From NCBI GenBank assembly GCA_016286995.1, contig JAEEVA010000018.1:1-58767 (forward strand): 58,767 nt of DNA. Reading direction: 5' to 3'. Of the stretch, positions 16,443 through 23,657 are shown piece by piece. The position numbers were made by a program, and so were the translations under genes. Each line of letters opens with the position of its first letter. The stretch's first letter is position 1. The stretch is from Prevotella sp. (GTDB lineage: Bacteria > Bacteroidota > Bacteroidia > Bacteroidales > Bacteroidaceae). The notes beneath the pieces were generated by a model. The model was not told where the DNA came from and did not search any database. It saw nothing but the letters and a program-made list of their open reading frames with translations.

Positions 16443-17402
16443 ATGAAGAACTTGAAGATGTACGAACCTGGTGACCGGATGATAACCCTTATCAAGGACA
16501 ACTGCAGCATCCTGCAGGCACTCGGCGCATTTGGCATCAGCCTCGGCTTCGGCGATAAGACCGTCAACGAGACCTGCCAGATGAACGGCGTGGACACTTA
16601 CACATTCCTCGCCGTCGTGAACTTCACCATAAATGGGTATGACGACTTCGCGAACGACGAACAGATCAGCGTGCCGACCCTGCTGCACTACCTGAAGGCG
16701 AGCCATGCCTACTATTTGGACTTCCAGTTGCCCTTCATCCGCCGCGAGTTGCAGGAGAGTATCACCCCGGGAGACGCCCTCGGCATGCTCATCATGAAAT
16801 TGTATGAGGAGTATGCCCAGGAAATCCGCCGGCACATGAAGTACGAGGAGAAGACACTCTTCCCCTACGTCGAGTCGCTGATAGATGGACACCCCATGAA
16901 CGATTATAACGTGGACACCTTTTCGCGTCACCATGAGCAAACCGACAAGAAACTGCGTGAGCTGAAGCTCATGATCATCAAATACCTGCCCACCGACGCG
17001 CATCACAACAACCAGCTCACGGCCACACTCTACGACATCTATAATAACGAGGAATGGCTCCGTCAGCACGCCCAGGTGGAGGACCACATTTTCGCCCCCG
17101 CCATCAAGCGACTGGAGCGCATCACGCGGCAGGACGATGTTTCGAAGAACATAACAGCCATGGTTTTCAAGGGCGGACAGGACAATAGCGAGGCACTCAG
17201 CGACAGAGAGCGTGACGTCGTCATTGGAGTGGTACAAGGACTGCAGAACAAGGAGATTGCCGACCGTCTGTGCCTGTCGGTCAACACCGTCATCACGCAT
17301 CGCCGCAACATCGCCCGTAAGCTACAGATCCATTCCCCTGCCGGCCTCACCATTTACGCCATCGTCAACAATCTCGTCGACATCTCCAGCGTAAAGTTGT
17401 GA
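16443..17402 (+). CDS. RIC/YtfE-type di-iron hemerythrin fused to a LuxR HTH
   Basis: Protein of 319 residues. Residues about 5-60 resemble the DUF542 (ScdA N-terminal) domain of RIC proteins, but the Cys pair of the usual CCGG motif is replaced (GISLGFGDKT). Residues about 80-225 are a hemerythrin bundle with H88, H131, E135, H163/H164, H209 and E213, the same order and spacing as the six di-iron ligands of E. coli YtfE. Residues about 251-310 are a GerE/LuxR HTH (LSDRERDVV, NKEIADRLCLSVNTVITHRR). No receiver domain is present. It probably senses O2, NO or iron state and controls transcription, most simply of the divergent porin/imelysin/di-haem operon. The start was chosen by promoter distance. 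Confidence 0.88.
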   Translation: MKNLKMYEPGDRMITLIKDNCSILQALGAFGISLGFGDKTVNETCQMNGVDTYTFLAVVNFTINGYDDFANDEQISVPTLLHYLKASHAYYLDFQLPFIRRELQESITPGDALGMLIMKLYEEYAQEIRRHMKYEEKTLFPYVESLIDGHPMNDYNVDTFSRHHEQTDKKLRELKLMIIKYLPTDAHHNNQLTATLYDIYNNEEWLRQHAQVEDHIFAPAIKRLERITRQDDVSKNITAMVFKGGQDNSEALSDRERDVVIGVVQGLQNKEIADRLCLSVNTVITHRRNIARKLQIHSPAGLTIYAIVNNLVDISSVKL

Positions 17403-17405
17403 TTA

Positions 17406-17792
17406 TTAATGTTTACTGAGATTCCATGTGCGACCGTCTTTGCTCAACACGAGGTGGTCGCTGTTCAGTGTGACAATCTTCAGGCGGATATTGTTGAAGG
17501 GCTTGAAGCCAAAGGCCTCTTCAACCATTGTAGTATCCTTGACATCACCCTCTTTCGAAAAACACTGGAGGAAAAGGCTGTCACCCACATGCTGAAAATT
17601 GCCGTAAACAAAAATCTCGCCGTGGTGGGTGTCCTGCAGACGGGCGATATGTCCCGAGAATCCAATGTACAATCTGTCACCGTCTGTCATGCGCCATTGT
17701 CCCCACAGGTCGCCGGCATCTCGTCCTTCCTGACAAGAGTATGTAAAAAGTAAGATGTATGAAATCAGAAGTATCTTAAAGAATTTTGCCAT
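17406..17792 (-). CDS. Small lipocalin-like lipoprotein
   Basis: 128 residues with a lipobox at LFTYSC (Cys20). The body GQWRMTDGDRLYIGFSGHIA with later short strands and a final LSKDGRTWNLSKH is like the small lipocalin-like domains of Bacteroidetes lipoproteins. It overlaps the last 17 bases of the Wzi-like gene upstream and so is probably translated from the same transcript. It ends 4 bases from the stop of the convergent regulator gene. Function unknown. Confidence 0.75.
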   Translation of the reverse strand: MAKFFKILLISYILLFTYSCQEGRDAGDLWGQWRMTDGDRLYIGFSGHIARLQDTHHGEIFVYGNFQHVGDSLFLQCFSKEGDVKDTTMVEEAFGFKPFNNIRLKIVTLNSDHLVLSKDGRTWNLSKH

Positions 17793-19287
17793 GATATCCG
17801 ATTTTTAGGTTAAACGTATGACAGTCGCCATAGATATTCCCCAAGTCGAAAGCGTATGCTGCCGACATCTGCCACGGTCCACAGTTGTAGATGCCCTGTA
17901 GCATGGCGTCGAACGAGTGGCGCTTGGGATAGATGGGCTGGTTGTAGGTACCTAGGGTCTCACGGTAGGAGCCCTTGACGAGGTACGACACGCGGTCCGT
18001 CACGTCGCCGTTGACGGCAGCATGCCACGCCTTCACACGATTATAACGATAGGCGTTGTAGCCATCCTTATTATAAATAGGTGAGGTAATCAGGGCGTTA
18101 CCAGGCGTCATGCCGTAGTGGGAATAGCTTTTGTAGTAAGAGTGGTTGTAGTAATTGTCGTTGCCTACCACCAGTTCTGTTATCTGGCTGCGGATAGGTT
18201 CTGGGAAATCACCACTGTCCCAGTGGAGCGGTCCCGACTGGTTAGTGGTCTGGAAGTATTCCACCACGGCACCTCGCACATACTGCCGGCCCTGTGTCTT
18301 GTTGGTGTACTGCACTCCCCACAAGCCGTCCCAGCCGTTGCCCTTACGGATGCCGGAGCCGTCCTCAAAGGGGTTGTCCAGATAGGCCTGCACGGTATGT
18401 TGGCGGTCGATGTTCCATCCCAGCTGTACGGTCATCGAGCCCAGGTGGTTACCGAACACCCAGTCCTCCATGGCGTTGTTCTCGAAGTAGTTCTTGTCGC
18501 CACGCGGCAGTATGATGTCCCAGAATGCCTTCAGGTTGGCACTTTTCTCCTTACCAGTAATCCTGTCGCCCTCTCTTTTATAGCAGTTGCCGGCAAACTG
18601 CGCCACATGTTCGATACCGACGATAGCGAAGAAACGTTTCTCGGGGTTGGAACGGAAATAGAGGTGTTTCTGGTGATACCACGCTCCTGTAGAGTATTCT
18701 CTGTTGACGGCAGGTGACTGGCGGGACACGTTCTCCCGATACCCGCTATCCATGAATTTGCCGTAGCCGAAGTCGAAGTGTACCTGTAGCCAGCCCTTCG
18801 TGTATGGTACTGTCCAGAAGTCGCTGGTGCCGAAGTGTGCCTGTGGAATGGGTTTGGCATTGATGCCCTTGGCGAAGGCACCGCTTGACAGCACGTTGTC
18901 GCGCAGCACGGCACCAATCTCACGGCTACCTATTTCAACGAAGAACTTGTCGTACTGTATGTTGGCATAGCATTGCTGCAGGTAGACCTTGTGGTCGGCA
19001 TGCACACTGCCTATTAGATCTACGCAGGCATTGAGCGTCAGCGTCCGCGACAGCTGATGGCTGGCGTTGACAGCTCCCCTCAGGTAGGCTGTATTAGGGC
19101 GTGTCCCTAACACATGGTGGCGGTTTGTCACTAACTGATAGGCCGTGAAGTCGCCTGTTCCCACTGCCGTCTCTGCCGTCATGTCGTAGGTCACGCTGGT
19201 CGACAGCGAGTCCTGTGCACTTGCATGAGCATGAAAGCACGTAAGAAGTAATAAGTAAAATGTTAGATGTAAGAGATATCGTGACAT
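17776..19287 (-). CDS. Capsule assembly Wzi-family outer membrane protein
   Basis: About 503 residues from MSRYLLHLTFYLLLLTC; a start nine codons earlier would overlap the sugar transferase gene. After the signal peptide the strand-rich body has features of the Bacteroidetes Wzi family (PF14052): LNACVDLIGSVHADHKVYLQQ, FFVEIGSREIGAVL and LGWNIDRQHTVQAYLDNPF. Wzi proteins anchor or assemble capsular polysaccharide at the outer membrane. It follows the sugar transferase by 4 bases, so the two form an operon. This pair is separated by about 8 kb from the main polysaccharide operon but probably serves the same polymer. Confidence 0.85.
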   Translation of the reverse strand: MSRYLLHLTFYLLLLTCFHAHASAQDSLSTSVTYDMTAETAVGTGDFTAYQLVTNRHHVLGTRPNTAYLRGAVNASHQLSRTLTLNACVDLIGSVHADHKVYLQQCYANIQYDKFFVEIGSREIGAVLRDNVLSSGAFAKGINAKPIPQAHFGTSDFWTVPYTKGWLQVHFDFGYGKFMDSGYRENVSRQSPAVNREYSTGAWYHQKHLYFRSNPEKRFFAIVGIEHVAQFAGNCYKREGDRITGKEKSANLKAFWDIILPRGDKNYFENNAMEDWVFGNHLGSMTVQLGWNIDRQHTVQAYLDNPFEDGSGIRKGNGWDGLWGVQYTNKTQGRQYVRGAVVEYFQTTNQSGPLHWDSGDFPEPIRSQITELVVGNDNYYNHSYYKSYSHYGMTPGNALITSPIYNKDGYNAYRYNRVKAWHAAVNGDVTDRVSYLVKGSYRETLGTYNQPIYPKRHSFDAMLQGIYNCGPWQMSAAYAFDLGNIYGDCHTFNLKIGYHGKIL

Positions 19288-19291
19288 GACA

Positions 19292-19918
19292 TCAGAATTT
19301 CTTTCCAAACGCAATGCTTAGGAAGGTGAGGCCGATAATCTTGAAGTCCAGCCACCATGAACGGTGTTTTAGATAGTCAAGATCCATCTCCAAACGCTTC
19401 AGCATTTTCTCCATAGTATCTGTATAACCGTTGTAGAGTGTGGCCATCGATGTTATGCCTGGGCGAATCTGATAGAGATATTCGTAGCGTGGGTCATGTT
19501 CCATGATCTGACGGATGAAGAATTTGCGCTCGGGACGTGGTCCTACAAACGACATGTCACCGATGAGCACGTTCCAGAACTGCGGCAGTTCATCAAGATG
19601 ATGGTCGCGCAGAAACTTGCCGGCCTTGGTCAGGCGGTTGTCGTCCTCGGCGTTCCACAACTGTGGACCGTCGTCCTCGGCATCCACCCGCATACTTCGG
19701 AATTTATAGATATAGAAAGGTCGTCCGAATCGTCCAATGCGTATCTGTCGGTAGATGATAGGTCCGTTGTCATCGCGTTTGATGGCTATATAACAGACCA
19801 GGAATAGTGGTGAGAAAATGATGAGGCAAAAAAGCGCTGCAAAGAAGTCAAACCACCGTTTGACCTCTCGTTCAAAAGCATTCATCCCATCATATATATA
19901 GGTGTCGTTTTGTTCCAT
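19292..19918 (-). CDS. Undecaprenyl-phosphate sugar transferase (initiating)
   Basis: Bacterial sugar transferase (PF02397) of about 208 residues from MEQNDTYIYDGM; an upstream Met is less likely. One membrane helix (FAALFCLIIFSPLFLVCYIA) is followed by the catalytic core: IYRQIRIGRFGRPFYIYKFR with SMR after it, and DELPQFWNVLIGDMSFVGPR followed by PE. It transfers the first sugar-1-phosphate to undecaprenyl phosphate to start a polysaccharide repeat unit. It is the short single-domain type, not the long WcaJ/WbaP type. It overlaps nothing and lies 4 bases before the Wzi-like gene; together with the Wzx/Wzy operon at 27-40 kb it completes a Wzy-dependent pathway. Confidence 0.9.
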   Translation of the reverse strand: MEQNDTYIYDGMNAFEREVKRWFDFFAALFCLIIFSPLFLVCYIAIKRDDNGPIIYRQIRIGRFGRPFYIYKFRSMRVDAEDDGPQLWNAEDDNRLTKAGKFLRDHHLDELPQFWNVLIGDMSFVGPRPERKFFIRQIMEHDPRYEYLYQIRPGITSMATLYNGYTDTMEKMLKRLEMDLDYLKHRSWWLDFKIIGLTFLSIAFGKKF

Positions 19919-19995
19919 TCGCAGTATTTTACATACATGTTTATACAATAAACGTGTATTACAGGTTATTATTGCACAGACGGTGGAATTTTTTT

Positions 19996-21939
19996 TTATT
20001 TTATCGGCAATTCAATGATAAAACGGCATCCGTCATGGTAGGTTGTGTCGAATAACAGGTCGCCACCCAGGTTCTGCGCATGACGTTTAGCCAGCGGCAG
20101 ACCTAGTCCAAGACCCTCCGAGAGGTCGTCGACCTTGGTGAAGAACTTGAACATCAGGTCTTGGTAGTCTTCGGCAATGCCCTTGCCTTTGTCCTCGACA
20201 ATGAAGCGGATGGTGGGGCCTGCCTGATTGTTCTCGCCTTGAGCGTGTTGCGTTGTGGTGATGCGCATAACAATATGTTGTCCGTCGGAATACTTGGCGG
20301 AGTTATACAGCAACTCACGCAGGCTGCGCATCAGGTAGAGCCGGTTGGTAAGGATGCAGAAATCGTCGTCAACATCAGATTGTATACCAACCTTCAGGGT
20401 GGGGTAGTGCAATAGGATGAAGCTAATGGCCTCTCGGGCTACGTCGTTGCATGGTACACGGTCTTGCTGCAGGTTGTTCAGCTCTTCGTTAAATCCTGTT
20501 TCTGAACTGTCAAAAAGCATGAGCAGCAGGCGGTTGAGCAGTTTCGAATTGTGGTCCATTGTGTCAGTGATGACTTTCAGCTCTTCGTCGGGGATTCCTT
20601 CGAGGTTGTTGACTGATGAACCGCTCATGATTTGTGCAAAGCCCATAATGATGTTTAGGGGCGTGCGTACTTGATGGGTCACATTCTTGATGAATTCCGT
20701 CTTCTGGTGGTCAGCCTCCTGTGCCAGCCGTGTGGCCTGAGCCAGTTCCTCGTTGCGACGCTGCGCCTGTTCGGTGGAGTAGCGCACGCTACCCATGTGA
20801 AAGTTGAGCGACTGCAGCATGGTGGCAAAACTGTTTTGCAGGTGTCCTATGGCATCTTCACGCTGGCTGCGCGGAATATGCACCTCCATGTTGCCTTCTG
20901 CTATGCTCTGTGTCTTTTCCAACAGTGGACCAAGTGGTCGGATGGCGTGGGCAGCGGTTCGGTAGCTGAGCAGTATGATGAGCAGCAGACCGATGATAAG
21001 CAGTGGACCGATGATATAGGACAGACGGTGATAGCCTGCCAGCATATCCCTGTCGGGACAGACCAGTGCCAGACTCCATACGGTGCCAGGCACGGGTTGG
21101 TAGCACACCAGACAGGGTTGACCGTCGAGTTCGAGGGTCATGCTGCCCGTGTTGCCCTTTGTCATCTCGTGTCCCAAGGCAATCAGCTTGGCCTGCTGGC
21201 TTGGGTCTGTGCCGGTGAAGATGGTCTGTGTGAACAGTCTGGTGGAGTCAGGATGGATAAAGTAGCGACCCTCGTTGTCGAGCATCATGAAGTACGAGTT
21301 GGGGTAGGGCTTCTCCTCCTTGGAGATGGCTTTCGACAGCCTGAGCAGGGAGAGGTCGGTGGAGATGACAGCCACGAAGCGGCCTTCGGTGTCGTAAACG
21401 GGTTTACTGTACGAAGCTATCAGTCCGTCGATTGTCAGCGCCAGCGAGTCTGATTCGTCGTAGTAAACCACCCAGCAGCCCTCATGCCTGTCACGTGGCT
21501 CCTTGTACCACACCTTGCCAAAGTAGTCGTACGGTTCTTCAATGACTGTCGACACGCTGTCGCCCTGTCGGACGGAATATGCCGAGAAGTTTTTGTCGTA
21601 TCGTTGGAAGATGTAAGGCTCGGTACTGATGGAACAGCCGTCGATGTGTGGATTGAAGCGTACGATGCGGTTTGATAGCGACAGAATGGAATCGGGCTGC
21701 AGGTATTCTGTTATCAGCCAGCTGTTGGCATTGGTGGCAGTCTCGATGGTTGCCATGTTGCGGTAGATGCGCTGCATGGCAGAACTTAGCACGCTGTTGG
21801 CACGTCCTACGGCCTCCTGTCGGACGATGTGGCGCGACTGGGTGAAGAGGATGCCCAGCGAAATCATAAAGATGGGTGCTGCCAACAGCAGAATGGCTAA
21901 GGTAAGTTTCGTCGAAAACGACTTCCGGATGTTAATCAT
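19996..21939 (-). CDS. Cache/HAMP sensor histidine kinase
   Basis: Membrane sensor kinase of 647 residues. First membrane helix near 12-32; extracytoplasmic double-Cache sensor about 40-295 (PDC strands, VISTDLSLLRLSKAIS, NSYFMMLDNEGRYFIHPDST); second helix about 307-326; HAMP about 335-385; HisKA with the phospho-acceptor in FIKNVTHQVRTPLNII (His422); then the HATPase with N box RELLYNSAKYSDG, DKGKGI and GLGLGLPLA. All catalytic boxes are present. There is no receiver domain, and no response regulator gene is nearby. It overlaps the preceding paralogous gene by 8 bases, so the two are translated together. Confidence 0.92.
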   Translation of the reverse strand: MINIRKSFSTKLTLAILLLAAPIFMISLGILFTQSRHIVRQEAVGRANSVLSSAMQRIYRNMATIETATNANSWLITEYLQPDSILSLSNRIVRFNPHIDGCSISTEPYIFQRYDKNFSAYSVRQGDSVSTVIEEPYDYFGKVWYKEPRDRHEGCWVVYYDESDSLALTIDGLIASYSKPVYDTEGRFVAVISTDLSLLRLSKAISKEEKPYPNSYFMMLDNEGRYFIHPDSTRLFTQTIFTGTDPSQQAKLIALGHEMTKGNTGSMTLELDGQPCLVCYQPVPGTVWSLALVCPDRDMLAGYHRLSYIIGPLLIIGLLLIILLSYRTAAHAIRPLGPLLEKTQSIAEGNMEVHIPRSQREDAIGHLQNSFATMLQSLNFHMGSVRYSTEQAQRRNEELAQATRLAQEADHQKTEFIKNVTHQVRTPLNIIMGFAQIMSGSSVNNLEGIPDEELKVITDTMDHNSKLLNRLLLMLFDSSETGFNEELNNLQQDRVPCNDVAREAISFILLHYPTLKVGIQSDVDDDFCILTNRLYLMRSLRELLYNSAKYSDGQHIVMRITTTQHAQGENNQAGPTIRFIVEDKGKGIAEDYQDLMFKFFTKVDDLSEGLGLGLPLAKRHAQNLGGDLLFDTTYHDGCRFIIELPIK

Positions 21940-23416
21940 GGGCAGCCTCCTTTCTCATGTCCTCGTCCGAGACGCTGATGAGGTTGTTCAGCAACTCCGT
22001 GATGGTATTACCGTTCTGCAGAATGTCGTCCACCCGTTGGGTTATGGGGACTGTTGTGTGTCCCATTCCGTGAACCAAGGCTTCCACGTCGTTGTCGATG
22101 GCTTCAGCTGGACCAACCATTTGGTTAGTCATGTTGTGCAGGAAGGCAGTCTTCATGCGGTCGGCTTTCTGCGCCTGGACGTATGCTACACGCAGACTCT
22201 TGTCTCGTTCCTCGAGCGTTGACGTCAGCTGCTCCAATTTGCCGATGTAGGCACCTAACGACTGCTGCATCTTCTGGAAGTTGCCTTGCAGTTGACCTAT
22301 CTCGTCCTTGTGGCGGCTGTTTGGGATGACTTCGCTATAGTTGCCTTTGGCAATACGCTGTGCCGACTCGGTGAGCATCAGCAGTGGTTTCAGCTGGATG
22401 TGGATGATCTGCCGGCTCAGCAGGAAGATGAGCAGCAGACCTATCACGGCAATGGCCAGCACATAGTACGTCAGACTGTTGTAGTCGCCGAAGATGTCGT
22501 CTTCCGGATAGATGATGCCGGCACTCCAGCCTAACTTCTCCATTGCGCGGCCTGCTATAGCCGTACGCTTGAAAGGAGTGTAAAAGACATAGTAGTCCGT
22601 ACCGTACATGGAGAAATCCTTATAGCCCGTCTCACCCGATATCATGGCTTCGGCGGCTTCTTTTGCCGACGGGTCGCTGGTGCCTTCCAATTGTGTATAG
22701 ATGGTCTCGTTAATCAGTCTGTTGCTGTTGGGGTGTACGATGTACGAGCCGTCCTTGTCCAACAGCGTACAGTATGAGTTGGGTGAGGGCTTGGCAGCTT
22801 CAACGATGTGTGACAGCAGACTGAGTGATACGCCCGCCGACATGATACCCACCGGATGGCCGTCAGGACCGGGAATGGGCAAACAGAACGTGATGATAGG
22901 TTCGTGGCCAATCTCACCGTCTGACATCAAGGTCTGCCAGCCAGGCATGGCCACTTTCATGGGGTGAGTGTACCATCTCTCTTTGGTGTACGTCATGTTG
23001 TTCCTTGTGTTGGCCTCAATGATGGTCTCACTTGTCGGCGACAGGTTTTCACGGTGGAAATACACCATGAAACTCTCTCGACCAGGGAAGTAACCAGGCT
23101 TGAAGGCCATGACGCTGCCCACGATATAAGGGTTCGACTCCACCAGCCGGCGGCAGTAAGTCTCCATCATATCAGCCTGGGAGAAGTTGGGATACATAGT
23201 AAAGAAGAAATTGCCCGTCGACTGCTCTACGCTCAACAGGATGTTGTCAATGCGTTCCACGGTAGCTTCCAACGTCTGTTTAGCCTTCTGGAGAGCCTCC
23301 TCCTTGATGGCCTTCCTTGAGAAATAAAGCATAACAATCAGCGACGCCATGAGCAATAAGGCCATGGACGATACGACTATCAGACTGAGTCGTACAGACA
23401 AATGCCGGTTGATCAT
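21932..23416 (-). CDS. Cache/HAMP receptor with a degenerate kinase end (pseudo-kinase)
   Basis: About 494 residues from MINRHLSVRLSL. That start was chosen because the promoter at 23442-23450 would leave almost no leader for an earlier Met at 23434, and because it lines up with MINIRKSF of the paralogue. Layout matches the kinase downstream: helix, double-Cache sensor, helix (TYYVLAIAVIGLLLIFLLS), HAMP. The dimerisation part reads FLHNMTNQMVGPAEAI: Asn stands where the paralogue has its phospho-His, and the conserved RTPL that follows is lost. The protein then ends without a HATPase domain. It cannot autophosphorylate in the usual way; it may bind ligand and modulate the partner kinase by heterodimer formation. 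Confidence 0.88.
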   Translation of the reverse strand: MINRHLSVRLSLIVVSSMALLLMASLIVMLYFSRKAIKEEALQKAKQTLEATVERIDNILLSVEQSTGNFFFTMYPNFSQADMMETYCRRLVESNPYIVGSVMAFKPGYFPGRESFMVYFHRENLSPTSETIIEANTRNNMTYTKERWYTHPMKVAMPGWQTLMSDGEIGHEPIITFCLPIPGPDGHPVGIMSAGVSLSLLSHIVEAAKPSPNSYCTLLDKDGSYIVHPNSNRLINETIYTQLEGTSDPSAKEAAEAMISGETGYKDFSMYGTDYYVFYTPFKRTAIAGRAMEKLGWSAGIIYPEDDIFGDYNSLTYYVLAIAVIGLLLIFLLSRQIIHIQLKPLLMLTESAQRIAKGNYSEVIPNSRHKDEIGQLQGNFQKMQQSLGAYIGKLEQLTSTLEERDKSLRVAYVQAQKADRMKTAFLHNMTNQMVGPAEAIDNDVEALVHGMGHTTVPITQRVDDILQNGNTITELLNNLISVSDEDMRKEAAHD

Positions 23417-23441
23417 TTTGTGTATCCGCAACATATCGATG

Positions 23442-23450
23442 GCAAATATA
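23442..23450 (-). promoter_or_regulatory. -7 promoter motif of the receptor/kinase operon
   Basis: Reverse complement TATATTTGC fits TAnnTTTGC, 26 bases before the preferred start 23416. Confidence 0.65.
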
Positions 23451-23598
23451 AATATTATTTTTCATATCATCATCAATTTGAAGATAAAAAATGTTAAGAC
23501 GTAACTACCAATGACTTGAGGTGCGCCTTGTTTTATACGATTGTTCGGTAGTTAACTTTTATTAACTTGTTTTTCCCTTGATTTATTGTTTTTTTTTG

Positions 23599-23607
23599 TA
23601 TATTTGC
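23599..23607 (+). promoter_or_regulatory. -7 promoter motif of the DUF4842 gene
   Basis: TATATTTGC with TTG at 23578-23580 at the expected -33 distance; leader of about 45 bases to ATG 23658. Confidence 0.7.
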
Positions 23608-23657
23608 AACTGAAACATCAAATGATGGTAATATTATTAACAAACAAGTTATCAACT

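Noticed and set aside
16419..17300. Long minus-strand frame over the hemerythrin-LuxR gene
   Set aside because: The sense gene has all ligand residues and an HTH. The antisense frame is Val/Leu/His-rich without any family.
20671..21453. 260-codon plus-strand frame over the sensor kinase
   Set aside because: Antisense shadow of a gene with complete kinase boxes.
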